Shown one piece after another: positions 1 through 10,882 of a stretch of 64,000 nt of DNA. The notes beneath the pieces are model-generated. The model saw only the letters and a list, made by a program, of their open reading frames with translations, had not been told where the DNA came from and did not search any database. The stretch covers positions 186,001-250,000 of the forward strand of contig JAAFIP010000002.1 of assembly GCA_013297865.1 (NCBI GenBank), written 5' to 3'. Within the stretch, counting starts at the first letter, position 1, and each line of letters starts with the position of its first letter. Both the position numbers and the translations under genes were made by a program. This DNA is from Polaromonas sp. GTDB taxonomy: Bacteria > Pseudomonadota > Gammaproteobacteria > Burkholderiales > Burkholderiaceae_C.

Positions 1-114
1 AATGTAATGAAGTCGGCAAAATTAAATGTGATCTGACCCCATTTAAAAGGTTTGAGTTTATTGCTGCGCTGCACTAAACTCTAGGTCCCTTTTTGGATAT
101 CACTGGAGAAGCAC

Positions 115-3100
115 ATGGGTGCGACGAAAAACGAGATTGCTGCTGCGGCGGCGGGTGGCTTGTATCAAAGCAGTAGCGAAAAAGACGCATGTGGTGTGGG
201 TTTTGTGGCACACGTCAAAGGCGCTAAATCGCATGCCATCATCCAAAATGGTCTGAAGATTCTGGAAAACCTGGACCACCGGGGTGCTGTGGGAGCAGAC
301 GAGCTGTGCGGCGATGGCGCAGGCATTTTGATCCAACTGCCCGACGATTTTTACCGCGAAGAAATGATCAAAGTGGGTATCGAGCTGCCCGCGCCCGGTG
401 AATACGGCGTGGGCATGATATTTTTGCCCAAAGAGCATGCCTCGCGTCTGGCCTGTGAGCAGGAGCTGGAGCGCGCGGTCAAAGCCGAAGGCCAGGTGGT
501 GATTGGCTGGCGCGATGTGCCGGTCAACCGCGATATGCCGATGTCGCCCTTTGTGCGCGAAAAAGAGCCCATCATCCGCCAGATTTTCATCGCCCGCGGA
601 GCCGATGTCACCGTGCCCGACGCGCTGGAGCGCAAGCTGTATGTGATCCGCAAAACCGCCAGCGCCGCCATCCAGAACCTGGGCCTCAAGCACAGCAAAG
701 AGTACTACGTGCCGTCGATGAGCTGCCGCACGATCGTCTACAAAGGCCTGCTGCTTGCCACGCAAGTGGGTGAATACTTCCTCGATTTGCAAAACGCCAA
801 ATGCGTCTCGGCCCTGGCCTTGGTACACCAGCGTTTTTCCACCAACACTTTCCCCGAGTGGCCGCTGGCCCACCCCTACCGCTATGTCGCCCACAACGGC
901 GAGATTAACACCGTGCGCGGCAACTTCAACTGGATGCGCGCCCGTGAAGGCGTGATGAAGTCCCCCGTGCTGGGCGACGACCTGAAAAAGCTCTATCCCA
1001 TCAGCTTTGAAGGCCAGTCCGATACCGCCACGTTTGACAACACGCTGGAGCTGCTCACCGCTGCCGGCTACCCCATCAGCCACGCCATGATGATGCTCAT
1101 GCCCGAGCCTTGGGAGCAGCACACCCTGATGGACGAGCGCCGCCGCGCCTTCTACGAATACCACGCCTCCATGCTCGAGCCATGGGACGGCCCAGCGGCC
1201 ATCGCCTTCACCGATGGTCGCCAGATTGGCGCCACGCTGGACCGCAACGGCCTGCGCCCCGCGCGCTACATCTTGACGGAAGACGACCTGGTCGTCTGCG
1301 CGTCCGAAGCCGGTGTGCTGCACCACATCCCTGAGAGCAAAATCGTCAAAAAATGGCGCCTGCAGCCCGGCAAAATGTTCTTGATCGATTTGGAGCAAGG
1401 CCGCCTGATTGACGACGAAGAGCTCAAAAGCCAGCTTGCCAACAGCAAGCCGTATCGCCAATGGATAGACGAAGTGCGCATCCGTTTGGACGACGTGCCC
1501 GCCAGCAGTGCCAAGGTGGCTGAGAGCAAGGACAGTCTGCTCGACCGCCAGCAGGCCTTCGGCTACACCCAGGAAGACCTCAAGTTCCTGCTCAGCCCCA
1601 TGGCCGCCGCCGGCGAGGAGGCCATCGGCTCCATGGGCAACGACTCGCCGCTGGCGGTGCTGTCTGACAAAAACAAGCCGCTGTACAACTACTTCAAGCA
1701 GCTGTTTGCCCAGGTGACCAACCCGCCGATCGACCCGATCCGCGAGCAGATCGTCATGTCCCTGGTCAGCTTCATCGGCCCCAAGCCCAACCTGCTGGAC
1801 ATCAACGCCGTCAACCCACCCCTGCGCCTGGAAGTCAGCCAGCCCGTGCTGGACTTTGCCGACATGGCCAAGCTGCGCGACATTGCCGCCCACACGCGTG
1901 GCAAGTTCAAAAGCTATACGCTCGACATCACTTACCCGGCCGCCTGGGGCCGTGAAGGCGTCGAGGCCAAGCTGGCCTCGCTGTGCGCCGAGGCGGTAGA
2001 CGCCATCAAGAGCGGCCACAACGTACTGATCGTGTCGGACCGCGCCATGGACAGCACCCGCGTGCCGGTGCCCGCGTTGCTGGCATCGTCCAGCATCCAC
2101 CAACACCTGGTCAAAGCCGGTGAGCGCTGCAACGCAGGCCTGATTGTGGAGACCGCCAGCGCCCGCGAGGTGCACCACTTCGCTCTGCTGGCAGGCTACG
2201 GCGCAGAGGCCGTGCACCCGTACCTCGCACTCGAAACCGTGATCGAGCTGACCCGCCACACCAAAGACATTGACGCCGAAAAAGCCGTCTACAACTTTGT
2301 CAAAGCCATCGGCAAAGGCTTGAACAAGGTGATGTCCAAAATGGGCATCAGCACCTACATGAGCTACTGCGGTTCGCAGATTTTTGAAGCGGTAGGCCTG
2401 GACAAACCTTTTGTTGATAAATACTTCTACGGCACCGCTACCCAGGTGGGCGGTGTCGGCGTGTTTGAGATCGCCGAAGAAGCTATCCGCACCCACGCAG
2501 CCGCCTACGGCACCGACCCTATTTTGGAGAGCATGCTCGAAGTCGGCGGCGAATACGCCTGGCGCGTGCGTGGCGAGGACCATATGTGGACGCCCGACGC
2601 GATTGCCAAGCTGCAGCACGCCACGCGCGCTAACAACGCAGCCACCTACAAAGAATACGCCCAGCTCATCAACGACCAAAGCAAGCGCCACCTGACGCTG
2701 CGCGGCCTGTTCGAGTTCAAGTTTGACCCGGCCAAGGCGATTTCGATAGACGAAGTTGAGCCTGCCAAAGAGATCGTCAAACGCTTTGCCACTGGCGCCA
2801 TGTCACTGGGCTCCATCTCAACAGAGGCCCACAGCACCCTGGCCGTGGCCATGAACCGCATTGGCGGCAAATCCAACACCGGCGAGGGCGGCGAAGACCC
2901 GCTGCGTTATCGCGCCGAGATGAAGGCCGGCTTGACCGAAGGCAAAGGCCAGCGCTTTATTCCCGTGATCAAAGCGGGTGAAAGCGTGGGCACCTCGCTG
3001 GGCGAAGGCCGCATCGTGTCGGACATTCCCTTGCAGGCGGGCGACTCGCTGCGCAGCAAGATCAAGCAGGTCGCCTCAGGCCGCTTTGGTGTGACGGCCG

Positions 3101-4818
3101 AATACCTGGTCTCTGCTGACCAGATCCAGATCAAGATGGCCCAAGGTGCCAAGCCGGGCGAGGGCGGCCAGCTGCCCGGTGGCAAGGTGTCAGACTATAT
3201 TGGCCAGCTGCGCTACAGCGTGCCGGGTGTCGGTTTGATCTCGCCCCCACCGCACCACGACATTTACTCGATTGAGGATTTGGCGCAGCTCATCCACGAC
3301 CTGAAAAACGCCAACAGCGCTGCCGACATTTCGGTCAAGCTGGTGTCTGAGGTGGGCGTAGGCACTGTGGCCGCTGGCGTGGCCAAATGCAAGGCAGACC
3401 ACGTAGTGATCGCAGGCCATGACGGCGGCACGGGCGCATCGCCTTTGTCCAGCGTCAAGCACGCCGGCACGCCGTGGGAGCTGGGTCTCGCTGAAACCCA
3501 GCAAACACTGGTGCTCAACCGCCTGCGTGGCCGCATCCGCGTGCAAGCCGACGGCCAGATGAAGACGGGCCGCGACGTGGCGATCGCTGCGCTTTTGGGC
3601 GCAGACGAAATGGGCTTTGCCACCGCACCGCTGGTGGTCGAAGGCTGCATCATGATGCGCAAATGCCACCTAAACACCTGCCCCGTGGGCGTGGCCACGC
3701 AAGATCCGGTGCTGCGTGCCAAGTTTCAGGGCAAGCCCGAGCATGTGGTCAACTATTTCTTCTTTGTAGCTGAAGAAGTGCGCGGCATCATGGCGCAACT
3801 GGGTATCAAGAAGTTTGATGACCTGATCGGTCATGCCGAGCTGCTGGACACCAAAAAAGGCATCGCCCACTGGAAAGCACGCGGGCTGGACTTCAGCCGT
3901 ATCTTCTATCTGCCCGAGGTGCCCGCAGATGTGCCACGCAAGCACGAAAGCGTGCAGGACCACGCGCTGAACAAGGCGCTGGACCTCAAGCTGATCGAAA
4001 AAGCCCGCCCTGCGCTGGACAAAGGCGAGAAAGTGCACTTTATCGAACAGGCCCGCAACGTCAACCGCTCCGTGGGCGCCATGCTATCGGGCGAAGTGGC
4101 CAAGCGCTATGGCTCGGCCGGCCTGCCCGATGACTCCATCCGCATCCAGCTCGAAGGCACGGGCGGTCAGTCGTTCGGCGCTTTCCTGGCCCGCGGTATC
4201 ACTTTGTATCTGATTGGCGAAGCCAACGACTACACCGGCAAAGGCATGAGCGGTGGCCGCATTGTGGTGCGCCCCAGCATCGACTTTCGTGGCAATGCCA
4301 CAGAAAACATCATCGTGGGCAATACCGTGCTCTACGGCGCGACCGAGGGCGAGGCCTTTTTGCGGGGTGTGGCGGGTGAGCGCTTTGCGGTGCGCCTGTC
4401 GGGCGCCACGGCCGTTGTCGAAGGCACGGGTGACCACGGCTGCGAATACATGACGGGTGGCACTGTGGTGGTCCTGGGCAAGACAGGGCGTAACTTTGCT
4501 GCCGGCATGAGCGGCGGCGTGGCCTATGTGTATGACGTGGATGGCCAGTTCGCCAAGCGCTGCAACACGGCGATGGTGGGCCTGGGCAAGGTCAGCCCTG
4601 CAGCAGACCAGACCGATCCGCTGCATCTGGGCCAGAACGACGAGGCAACACTGAAAAAGCTGGTGGAAGACCACCACCGCTGGACCGGCAGCCTGCGCGC
4701 CCGCGAGATCCTGGACCACTGGGCAGAGCAGCGCGGCAAGTTTGTCAAGGTGCTGCCGACAGAGTACAAGCGTGCATTGGGCGAGATGGCAGCCAAGCAG
4801 GCTAAGGCTGCGGCTTGA
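115..4818 (+). CDS. gltB: Glutamate synthase (NADPH) large subunit
   Basis: Catalyses reductive transfer of the glutamine amide to 2-oxoglutarate in the GS-GOGAT route of ammonia assimilation. The 1567-residue length is normal for bacterial GltB. The class-II glutaminase nucleophile is Cys26 in DACGVGFVA; here it follows a 25-residue leader, which is probably removed by processing so that the Cys becomes N-terminal, as known for the family. The FMN/synthase domain lies centrally, and the 3Fe-4S cysteines lie near residue 1179 ([19 protein letters not shown]). The C-terminal GXGXG beta-helix domain follows. The ATG is preceded by GGAGAA at 104-109. The small subunit gltD is about 470 bp downstream. 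Confidence 0.98.
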   Translation: MGATKNEIAAAAAGGLYQSSSEKDACGVGFVAHVKGAKSHAIIQNGLKILENLDHRGAVGADELCGDGAGILIQLPDDFYREEMIKVGIELPAPGEYGVGMIFLPKEHASRLACEQELERAVKAEGQVVIGWRDVPVNRDMPMSPFVREKEPIIRQIFIARGADVTVPDALERKLYVIRKTASAAIQNLGLKHSKEYYVPSMSCRTIVYKGLLLATQVGEYFLDLQNAKCVSALALVHQRFSTNTFPEWPLAHPYRYVAHNGEINTVRGNFNWMRAREGVMKSPVLGDDLKKLYPISFEGQSDTATFDNTLELLTAAGYPISHAMMMLMPEPWEQHTLMDERRRAFYEYHASMLEPWDGPAAIAFTDGRQIGATLDRNGLRPARYILTEDDLVVCASEAGVLHHIPESKIVKKWRLQPGKMFLIDLEQGRLIDDEELKSQLANSKPYRQWIDEVRIRLDDVPASSAKVAESKDSLLDRQQAFGYTQEDLKFLLSPMAAAGEEAIGSMGNDSPLAVLSDKNKPLYNYFKQLFAQVTNPPIDPIREQIVMSLVSFIGPKPNLLDINAVNPPLRLEVSQPVLDFADMAKLRDIAAHTRGKFKSYTLDITYPAAWGREGVEAKLASLCAEAVDAIKSGHNVLIVSDRAMDSTRVPVPALLASSSIHQHLVKAGERCNAGLIVETASAREVHHFALLAGYGAEAVHPYLALETVIELTRHTKDIDAEKAVYNFVKAIGKGLNKVMSKMGISTYMSYCGSQIFEAVGLDKPFVDKYFYGTATQVGGVGVFEIAEEAIRTHAAAYGTDPILESMLEVGGEYAWRVRGEDHMWTPDAIAKLQHATRANNAATYKEYAQLINDQSKRHLTLRGLFEFKFDPAKAISIDEVEPAKEIVKRFATGAMSLGSISTEAHSTLAVAMNRIGGKSNTGEGGEDPLRYRAEMKAGLTEGKGQRFIPVIKAGESVGTSLGEGRIVSDIPLQAGDSLRSKIKQVASGRFGVTAEYLVSADQIQIKMAQGAKPGEGGQLPGGKVSDYIGQLRYSVPGVGLISPPPHHDIYSIEDLAQLIHDLKNANSAADISVKLVSEVGVGTVAAGVAKCKADHVVIAGHDGGTGASPLSSVKHAGTPWELGLAETQQTLVLNRLRGRIRVQADGQMKTGRDVAIAALLGADEMGFATAPLVVEGCIMMRKCHLNTCPVGVATQDPVLRAKFQGKPEHVVNYFFFVAEEVRGIMAQLGIKKFDDLIGHAELLDTKKGIAHWKARGLDFSRIFYLPEVPADVPRKHESVQDHALNKALDLKLIEKARPALDKGEKVHFIEQARNVNRSVGAMLSGEVAKRYGSAGLPDDSIRIQLEGTGGQSFGAFLARGITLYLIGEANDYTGKGMSGGRIVVRPSIDFRGNATENIIVGNTVLYGATEGEAFLRGVAGERFAVRLSGATAVVEGTGDHGCEYMTGGTVVVLGKTGRNFAAGMSGGVAYVYDVDGQFAKRCNTAMVGLGKVSPAADQTDPLHLGQNDEATLKKLVEDHHRWTGSLRAREILDHWAEQRGKFVKVLPTEYKRALGEMAAKQAKAAA

Positions 4819-4830
4819 TCGGACGCAGCC

Positions 4831-5178
4831 ATGGCGATACTGGGCGCAACCTCTTTTGCACTGGGCTTGAAAGCGCCGTACTACGCGGTGGTCTTCAGCA
4901 GCCAGCGCAGGCAGGGCGATCAAGGCTACGCGGCCATGGGCGACCGGATGGTCGAGCTGGCAGCGCAGCAACCAGGCTACCTGGGCGTGGAGAGCGTGCG
5001 CGGTGCAGACGGTTTTGGCATCACGGTGAGCTACTGGGACAGCGAGCAAGCCATCGCCAAGTGGAAGGCCCATGCCGAGCATCAAGAGGCGCAGCGCAAA
5101 GGATGGAGTGACTGGTATGCGCACTTTGAGCTGCGTGTGGCCAAGGTCGAGCGCGCCTACGCAATGCAAGCCGTGTAA
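4831..5178 (+). CDS. Antibiotic-biosynthesis-monooxygenase (ABM)-like small protein
   Basis: A 115-residue protein with the ferredoxin-like ABM pattern: a hydrophobic beta strand (YYAVVFSSQ), a helix with MVELAAQQPGYLGVESVRG, then GFGITVSYWDS and an amphipathic helix ending AKWKAHAEHQ. Proteins of this family are small dimeric oxygenases or stress-linked proteins; the substrate here cannot be told. It begins 12 nt after gltB and precedes gltD, so it is probably co-transcribed with glutamate synthase. Nothing in the sequence shows a role in that enzyme. Confidence 0.75.
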   Translation: MAILGATSFALGLKAPYYAVVFSSQRRQGDQGYAAMGDRMVELAAQQPGYLGVESVRGADGFGITVSYWDSEQAIAKWKAHAEHQEAQRKGWSDWYAHFELRVAKVERAYAMQAV

Positions 5179-5183
5179 GACGA

Positions 5184-5250
5184 TTTTATAAGTGTTTTGA
5201 GCTGCCAGCCCAATAGAATATCGCGGGAGCAGCTATGAAATTAATAGTAA
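5184..5250 (+). repeat. Dispersed repeat, copy A
   Basis: A copy of the dispersed repeat of about 60 bp found ten times in this window. The core reads CCAATAGAATATCGCGGGAG followed by CAGCTAT and an AT-rich tail. It fills most of the gap before gltD and ends 37 nt before its start codon. Confidence 0.9.
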
Positions 5251-5287
5251 TTAGTATTTGATATTGACCCACTAAAGAGCGAACATC

Positions 5288-6754
5288 ATGGGAAAAGCTA
5301 CTGGATTTTTAGAGTTTGAACGTATTGAAGAGGGCTACAAGCCTGTGCCCGAGCGCGTCAAGCATTACAAGGAATTCGTCATCGGCCTGAGCGAGGACGA
5401 TGCCAAAAAGCAGGGCGCGCGCTGCATGGACTGCGGCACACCGTTTTGCAACAGCGGCTGCCCGGTGAACAACATCATTCCAGACTTCAACGACCTGGTC
5501 TTTCAGGGCGACTGGAAAAACGCCATCACCGTGCTGCACAGCACCAACAATTTCCCCGAGTTCACTGGCCGCATCTGCCCCGCGCCGTGCGAAGCGGCCT
5601 GCACGCTCAATATCAACGACGACCCGGTAGGCATCAAGTCGATCGAGCATGCCATCATTGACCGCGCCTGGGCTGAGGGCTGGGTCAAGCCGCAAGTGGC
5701 AAAGCACAAAACCGGCAAAAAAATCGCCATCGTCGGATCGGGCCCTGCAGGCATGGCCGCAGCGCAGCAGCTGGCGCGTGTCGGCCATGATGTGACCCTG
5801 TTTGAAAAGAATGATCGCGTGGGCGGCCTGCTGCGCTATGGCATTCCTGATTTCAAAATGGAAAAAACCCATATCGACCGCCGCGTTGAGCAGATGCAGG
5901 CCGAGGGCGTGGTGTTCAAAACGGGTGTGCTGGTAGCCGACCTGGGCAAGGACAGCAAGGTCACCAACTGGGCCAAAGAGACCATCAGCCCCGAGCAGCT
6001 CAAAAAAGAGTTTGATGCCGTGCTGCTGACAGGCGGCGCCGAGCAAAGCCGCGACCTGCCCGTGCCCGGCCGCGAGCTGCAGGGCGTGCATTTTGCCATG
6101 GAGTTTCTGCCGCAGCAAAACAAGGTCAATGCGGGTGACAAGTTCAAAGACCAAATCCGCGCCGACGGCAAGCATGTCGTCGTGATTGGCGGCGGCGATA
6201 CCGGCAGCGACTGTGTGGGTACCAGCAATCGCCACGGCGCGAAAAGTGTCACCCAGTTTGAAGTGATGCCCATGCCTCCCGAGATGGAAAACAAGCCCCT
6301 GGTATGGCCTTACTGGCCGACCAAGCTGCGCACCTCATCGAGCCACGAAGAAGGCTGCGAGCGCGAATTTGCGATTTCCACCAAAGAGTTTATCGGTGAA
6401 AAAGGCAAACTCACCGCGCTCAAAACCGTGCAGGTCGAGTTCAAGGACGGCAAGTTCAACGAAGTGCCTGGCAGCGAAAAAATCTACCCTGCCGACCTCG
6501 TTTTCCTCGCCATGGGCTTCACCGCCCCGGTCAGCCCGATTCTGGAAGCCTTCGGTATCGACAAGGATGCCCGCGGCAACGCCAAAGCCACGACAGACTT
6601 CACTGGCGGCTACGCCACCAATGTACCCAAAGTGTTCGCCGCAGGCGATATGCGCCGCGGCCAAAGCCTGGTGGTCTGGGCCATCCGCGAAGGCCGCCAG
6701 GCCGCCCGCGCGGTGGATGAGTTCCTGATGGGATTCAGCGACCTGCCCCGCTAA
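5288..6754 (+). CDS. gltD: Glutamate synthase small subunit
   Basis: The 488-residue electron-input subunit of NADPH-GOGAT. The N-terminal Fe-S region has cysteine clusters in [14 protein letters not shown] and [11 protein letters not shown]. The FAD-binding Rossmann motif is [14 protein letters not shown], and the NADPH-binding motif is [14 protein letters not shown] third nucleotide-binding signature near the C-terminus ([18 protein letters not shown]) is typical of the family. It passes electrons from NADPH to GltB. It is separated from gltB by the ABM-like gene and a dispersed repeat, and is followed by a strong terminator. Confidence 0.98.
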   Translation: MGKATGFLEFERIEEGYKPVPERVKHYKEFVIGLSEDDAKKQGARCMDCGTPFCNSGCPVNNIIPDFNDLVFQGDWKNAITVLHSTNNFPEFTGRICPAPCEAACTLNINDDPVGIKSIEHAIIDRAWAEGWVKPQVAKHKTGKKIAIVGSGPAGMAAAQQLARVGHDVTLFEKNDRVGGLLRYGIPDFKMEKTHIDRRVEQMQAEGVVFKTGVLVADLGKDSKVTNWAKETISPEQLKKEFDAVLLTGGAEQSRDLPVPGRELQGVHFAMEFLPQQNKVNAGDKFKDQIRADGKHVVVIGGGDTGSDCVGTSNRHGAKSVTQFEVMPMPPEMENKPLVWPYWPTKLRTSSSHEEGCEREFAISTKEFIGEKGKLTALKTVQVEFKDGKFNEVPGSEKIYPADLVFLAMGFTAPVSPILEAFGIDKDARGNAKATTDFTGGYATNVPKVFAAGDMRRGQSLVVWAIREGRQAARAVDEFLMGFSDLPR

Positions 6755-6775
6755 GACATTGGTCGCGTCTAAAGC

Positions 6776-6804
6776 AAAGCCGTCTCGCTAACGCGGACGG
6801 CTTT
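6776..6804. terminator. Rho-independent terminator after gltD
   Basis: A perfect 9-bp stem (AAAGCCGTC / GACGGCTTT) with an 11-nt loop is followed by a T run. It lies 22 nt after the gltD stop. The A/T flanks make it usable from both sides, so it may also end the convergent gene at 6851-7570. Confidence 0.9.
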
Positions 6805-6850
6805 TTTTCGTTCAACCCAGATCAATCGCCGAGCCTGGGAGCACCGGACA

Positions 6851-7570
6851 TTACTTGGGCCACTGCTTGAGCAATTCCTGCACCATGTACTCCGCCTGGG
6901 TTTGCATGATTTGGTTGAATATGTCGGCAAATTTCTTGGGATTTTCAACCATGGCTTCCTCAGAAACAAAAGTCATGTCTTGTCCCACATGAAAGTAGCC
7001 AGGGTCTTTGCCTTCTTTATTCTCCCAGCTGTGGGTCGCATGGGTGCCGAACATTTCGGTTTTCCCTACTTTATCGTAGACGGAAGCCCAAGAGTCAACC
7101 CGCGGCCAAAACAAGGCCTGGCCTTTTGGCAATTGAAAAACATAGTAGTTAATCGCCAAATGCAGCAACGCATCTGCATCATGCTTGACCTGAGGGTACT
7201 TGATTCTGTTGGGTCTGGATTCGGATCGCTCCACGTCCTTGAGTATGGAGACTTTGACGCCAGCATCTTCCAGGGCCTTGATGACCGCACGGTTGAATAC
7301 TCCGCTGGGATCATACTTTTCAGCCCGGATTTTGGGCATCGCTTTGGCGATGTATGCACTGCTGTTTTCATTGACTCCGCCCGCCACACCAAACGGCACA
7401 AAGTGTCTCCACATGCCAAGCGAAATATCAAATTCGACGGGTAGCTCGCGGGCCTCGATCAGTGCTACGGTCTTGATCGGTTCCTTGGGTTTATCCACCG
7501 CATGCGCTGAAAATCCCCACGCCACCAGGGCAATGAAGAACAAGCCAGATAAGTGTCTTTTGATATCCAT
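6851..7570 (-). CDS. Exported protein of unknown function
   Basis: About 239 residues from the ATG at 7570; an upstream in-frame start at 7591 is less likely because the signal peptide fits the shorter form. Residues 1-24 form a Sec signal peptide (KRH, then a hydrophobic core ending FSAHA, cleavage before VDK). The mature part has a polar start, a central stretch containing DADALLHLAINYYVFQL and a charged C-terminal helix. I do not recognise the family. It converges on gltD and diverges from mlaF. It is probably periplasmic; no catalytic motif is visible. Confidence 0.7.
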   Translation of the reverse strand: MDIKRHLSGLFFIALVAWGFSAHAVDKPKEPIKTVALIEARELPVEFDISLGMWRHFVPFGVAGGVNENSSAYIAKAMPKIRAEKYDPSGVFNRAVIKALEDAGVKVSILKDVERSESRPNRIKYPQVKHDADALLHLAINYYVFQLPKGQALFWPRVDSWASVYDKVGKTEMFGTHATHSWENKEGKDPGYFHVGQDMTFVSEEAMVENPKKFADIFNQIMQTQAEYMVQELLKQWPK

Positions 7571-7703
7571 GAGAAGTAGGCTCCATACCAAGGCAAGTCA
7601 TAAAAATTAACTTTAACAGTGTATGACATCGGTCAATCCAGTCTGCAGGGCCATCGTCTTAAGGCGCAGATAAGCTGGATTTGAGAATTCCATTATGATC
7701 AAG

Positions 7704-7722
7704 AACCGGGCTTTTCCCGGTT
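7704..7722 (+). promoter_or_regulatory. Hairpin in the mlaF leader
   Basis: The stem AACCGGG / CCCGGTT has a 5-nt loop and ends 9 nt before the mlaF ATG. No Shine-Dalgarno sequence is obvious between hairpin and start codon. It could modulate mlaF translation or act as a weak terminator; the downstream T run is too short for a standard one. Confidence 0.45.
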
Positions 7723-7731
7723 TGTCCCTTC

Positions 7732-8589
7732 ATGGATTCTGAAAAACAGCCACCTACACCTTTGCCAGACGACAGCCCGTTGATCGAGTTCAAGGACTTG
7801 ACGTTTGGCTACGGCGCCCGCGCTATTCTGGATGGCGTCACTTTTACAGTGCCGCGCGGCAAGGTGACGGCTTTGATGGGTGCCTCGGGCGGCGGTAAAA
7901 CCACCGTGCTGCGTGTGATCGGCGGCCAGGCCAAAGCCCAGAAAGGGCAGGCACTGTTTGAAGGCAGCAACATCGCCACCATGGACTCCAATGGACTGTA
8001 TGCCCTGCGCCGTCGCATGGGCATGCTGTTCCAGTTTGGCGCCTTGTTTACCGACCTGACAGTCTTTGAAAATGTGGCTTTTCCGCTGCGTGAGCATACC
8101 GACCTGACCGACGCCCTGATCAAGGACATCGTGCTGATGAAGCTGGCCGCTGTGGGCCTGCGCGGCGCGCAGGGCCTCATGCCCAGCGAGCTTAGCGGCG
8201 GCATGGCGCGCAGGGTGGCACTGGCGCGTGCCATCGCGCTCGACCCCGAGCTGGTTATGTATGACGAGCCGTTTGCCGGCCTGGACCCCATTTCGCTGGG
8301 CACCGCTGCGCGGCTGATTCGCGATCTGAACGATGTGCTGGGCCTCACCAGCATCATTGTCTCCCACGATCTGGAAGAGACCTTCCGTATCGCCGACAAG
8401 GTCATTGTGCTGGCCAATGGCAAGATCGCTGCGCAAGGCACGCCCGATGAGGTGCGCCATAGCACCGATCCGCTGGTGCACCAGTTTGTCAACGCGCTGC
8501 CCGATGGTCCGGTGCGCTTTCATTACCCCGGCAACACCGTAGAGCAGGATTTTGGCTCAGGCGTCAAAGTGGCCGGAGGTGGTCAATGA
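7732..8589 (+). CDS. mlaF: Mla phospholipid transport ATPase
   Basis: The ABC ATPase of the MlaFEDB inner-membrane complex, which moves phospholipids between inner and outer membranes to keep outer-membrane lipid asymmetry. It has 285 residues with Walker [13 protein letters not shown], signature [14 protein letters not shown] and Walker [14 protein letters not shown]. The C-terminal tail extends beyond the core NBD ([15 protein letters not shown]), as expected for MlaF, whose tail contacts its partner. It overlaps mlaE by 4 bp (ATGA) and heads the operon mlaF-E-D-A-C-B. Confidence 0.97.
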   Translation: MDSEKQPPTPLPDDSPLIEFKDLTFGYGARAILDGVTFTVPRGKVTALMGASGGGKTTVLRVIGGQAKAQKGQALFEGSNIATMDSNGLYALRRRMGMLFQFGALFTDLTVFENVAFPLREHTDLTDALIKDIVLMKLAAVGLRGAQGLMPSELSGGMARRVALARAIALDPELVMYDEPFAGLDPISLGTAARLIRDLNDVLGLTSIIVSHDLEETFRIADKVIVLANGKIAAQGTPDEVRHSTDPLVHQFVNALPDGPVRFHYPGNTVEQDFGSGVKVAGGGQ

Positions 8590-9368
8590 GCTGGTACAAC
8601 CCGAGTGATGTAGGTTTTGCGGTGCGTAGCAAGCTGGCCGACTGGGGCTATGGCGCGCGCCTGTTTGTGCGATTGATCGCTTTGCTGGGCCCGGTGTTCA
8701 GGCGCTTTGGCCTGGTGCGCGACCAGATTCATTTCTTGGGCAACTATTCCCTGGCCATCATTACGGTCAGCGGCCTGTTCGTTGGTTTTGTGCTGGGGCT
8801 GCAAGGGTATTACACCTTGCAACGTTATGGCTCCTCAGAGGCTTTGGGCCTGCTGGTCGCCTTGGGGCTGGTACGGGAACTTGGGCCTGTCGTCACCGCT
8901 CTACTCTTTGCCGGGCGCGCGGGCACGGCACTGACGGCCGAGATCGGCATCATGAAGCGTGATGAAGTGCTCAGCTACATGGAAATGACCGCGATTGACC
9001 CGGTGCGCCGTGTGCTGGCACCGCGTTTTTGGGCCGGCGTGATTGCCATGCCCATTTTGGCCGCAGTGTTCAGCGCGGTAGGCATCATTGGGGGCTATGT
9101 GGTGGGCGTGTTGATGATTGGCGTAGACGGCGGCGCGTTCTGGAGCCAGATGCAAGGCGGTGTGGATGTATGGCGCGATGTAGGTAATGGCGTGATCAAG
9201 AGCCTGGTGTTTGGCGTGGTGGTGACATTTGTGGCGCTGCAGCAGGGCTACGAGGCCCTGCCCACACCCGAAGGCGTCTCGCGTGCCACTACCCGTACAG
9301 TGGTGGTGGCCAGTCTGGCGGTGCTCGGTCTGGACTTTGTTTTGACGGCGCTGATGTTTTCGATTTAA
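8586..9368 (+). CDS. mlaE: Mla phospholipid transport permease
   Basis: A 260-residue integral membrane MlaE-family (DUF140) permease with about five to six hydrophobic segments, including [19 protein letters not shown] and the conserved [20 protein letters not shown]. It forms the membrane core of the MlaFEDB complex. It is translationally coupled to mlaF by an ATGA overlap and lies 20 bp before mlaD. Confidence 0.97.
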   Translation: MSWYNPSDVGFAVRSKLADWGYGARLFVRLIALLGPVFRRFGLVRDQIHFLGNYSLAIITVSGLFVGFVLGLQGYYTLQRYGSSEALGLLVALGLVRELGPVVTALLFAGRAGTALTAEIGIMKRDEVLSYMEMTAIDPVRRVLAPRFWAGVIAMPILAAVFSAVGIIGGYVVGVLMIGVDGGAFWSQMQGGVDVWRDVGNGVIKSLVFGVVVTFVALQQGYEALPTPEGVSRATTRTVVVASLAVLGLDFVLTALMFSI

Positions 9369-9388
9369 CATGTTCTGAATAACGGGGA

Positions 9389-9901
9389 ATGCGTATGCAA
9401 CGCTCTAAAAATGATTTCTGGGTGGGTCTGTTCGTACTGATTGGCGGTGCAGCCCTGCTGTTTCTGGCGCTCAAGGCGGCCAATCTGCTGAGCTTCAGCC
9501 TGGACAGCACCTACAAAGTCACGGCCAAATTTGACAATATTGGGGGCCTCAAGGCCAGTGCAGCTGTCAAAAGCGCGGGCGTCGTGGTGGGGCGCGTGGA
9601 GTCGATTACATTCGATGACAAGTCTTATCAAGCCAGAGTTAATCTGGCGATGCAAAGCCAATATGCTTTTCCTAAAGACAGCTCGCTGAAAATTCTGACC
9701 AGCGGCTTGCTTGGTGAGCAGTACATCGGTGTAGAAGCGGGCGCGGATGAGAAAAACCTGGCCCAGGGCGATGTGATCAAAACCACCCAGTCTGCCGTGG
9801 TGCTGGAGAATTTGATATCGCAGTTTCTCTACAGCAAAGCCGCCGATGGACCCAGCTCATCGCAAGGAAACACAACCCAGGGAAATGGAACTAAAAAATG
9901 A
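9389..9901 (+). CDS. mlaD: Mla MCE-domain protein, inner-membrane anchored
   Basis: A 170-residue protein with one N-terminal transmembrane helix (FWVGLFVLIGGAALLFLAL) and an MCE domain from about residue 40 (YKVTAKFDNIGGLKASAAVK, GLLGEQYIGVEAG). Family members form a periplasmic hexameric ring on MlaE. The C-terminus is a serine/glycine/threonine-rich tail. Its stop overlaps the start of mlaA, placing the outer-membrane lipoprotein inside the same operon. Confidence 0.96.
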   Translation: MRMQRSKNDFWVGLFVLIGGAALLFLALKAANLLSFSLDSTYKVTAKFDNIGGLKASAAVKSAGVVVGRVESITFDDKSYQARVNLAMQSQYAFPKDSSLKILTSGLLGEQYIGVEAGADEKNLAQGDVIKTTQSAVVLENLISQFLYSKAADGPSSSQGNTTQGNGTKK

Positions 9902-10707
9902 ATGTGAACTACCGTTTTCGATGGCGCGCAATGGCCGCCATGCTCAGCCGTAGCGCGGCTTTGTTGGTCTTGGGCGGCACCTTATTGCTCACGGGCTGTG
10001 CCACGGGGCCAAATGCCAACCCCAGAGACCCGATTGAACCTTTCAACCGCACTGTTGCCAGTTTCAACGATGGCGTAGACCGTGCTGTGCTCAAGCCGGT
10101 GGCGACAGCCTATGTGGCAGTACTGCCCACGTTTGTGCGCACTACCGTCAGCAACTTTTTCGGCAATCTGCAAGACGGCTGGACCTTCGTGAACTATGTG
10201 CTGCAGCTGCGCCCCCAAAAGGCTGCTGAGAGCCTGATGCGCTTTGCCATCAATACCGGCCTGGGCTTGGGCGGGTTTTTGGATATCGCCACGGAAGCGG
10301 GGCTTGAAAAGCAAAGCCAGGATCTGGGCAAAACCCTGGGCCGCTGGGGCGTGCCCCCAGGTCCGTACATCGTCTTGCCTATCTTTGGCCCTTCGACCTT
10401 GCGTGATGCTCTCACCATCACTGCAGAAACCCGGTTCGATCCGGTCTCCAGCATTTCCCCTGTCAGCTCCCGCAACACCACCACCGCAGTGCGTCTGGTC
10501 AACAGCCGCGCCAACTACCTGCGTTTGGGCAACGTACTCGACGATGCTGCGCTGGATAAATACAGCTTCACGCGGGACGCGTTCTTGGCCAAACGCAATG
10601 CCGATGTGGCCCGTTCAGCCAATAACGGCAAGGACGAAGAGGACGATGCCGACAAGGAAGATAAAGCAAAAGACGACAAAGCCAAGGACACCGAGAAAAA
10701 AGAATAG
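9898..10707 (+). CDS. mlaA: Outer-membrane lipoprotein MlaA/VacJ
   Basis: A 269-residue outer-membrane component that removes mislocalised phospholipids from the outer leaflet. The signal peptide ends in lipobox LLTGC near residue 38. The conserved VacJ stretch DPIEPFNRTVASFNDGVD and RWGVPPGPYIVLPIFGPST are present. The C-terminal 40 residues are a low-complexity Asp/Lys/Glu tail (DEEDDADKEDKAKDDKAKD) that is not part of the conserved domain. It overlaps mlaD by 4 bp; a gap of about 175 bp separates it from mlaC. Confidence 0.96.
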   Translation: MNVNYRFRWRAMAAMLSRSAALLVLGGTLLLTGCATGPNANPRDPIEPFNRTVASFNDGVDRAVLKPVATAYVAVLPTFVRTTVSNFFGNLQDGWTFVNYVLQLRPQKAAESLMRFAINTGLGLGGFLDIATEAGLEKQSQDLGKTLGRWGVPPGPYIVLPIFGPSTLRDALTITAETRFDPVSSISPVSSRNTTTAVRLVNSRANYLRLGNVLDDAALDKYSFTRDAFLAKRNADVARSANNGKDEEDDADKEDKAKDDKAKDTEKKE

Positions 10708-10882
10708 CCCTACAGCAGGTAAGCGCTGCAATGGAACGTTTCGCCGCAGGCTTGATCTGAGGAATTCGTCACACTTTCGGCCTCGCTGAGAACTGCGCTT
10801 TACCCCTGTTTACACCCCAAGTAGTCCCAAACGCCTAGGATGGCGTTATGTACATACGGCCGTTGCCGTGATAAGGAAAGAT

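Noticed and set aside
100-2691. A very long open frame antisense to gltB (863 codons).
   Set aside because: It is the mirror of high-GC gltB coding sequence. Its translation is rich in His, Gly, Val and Gln without domains, and gltB is certain.
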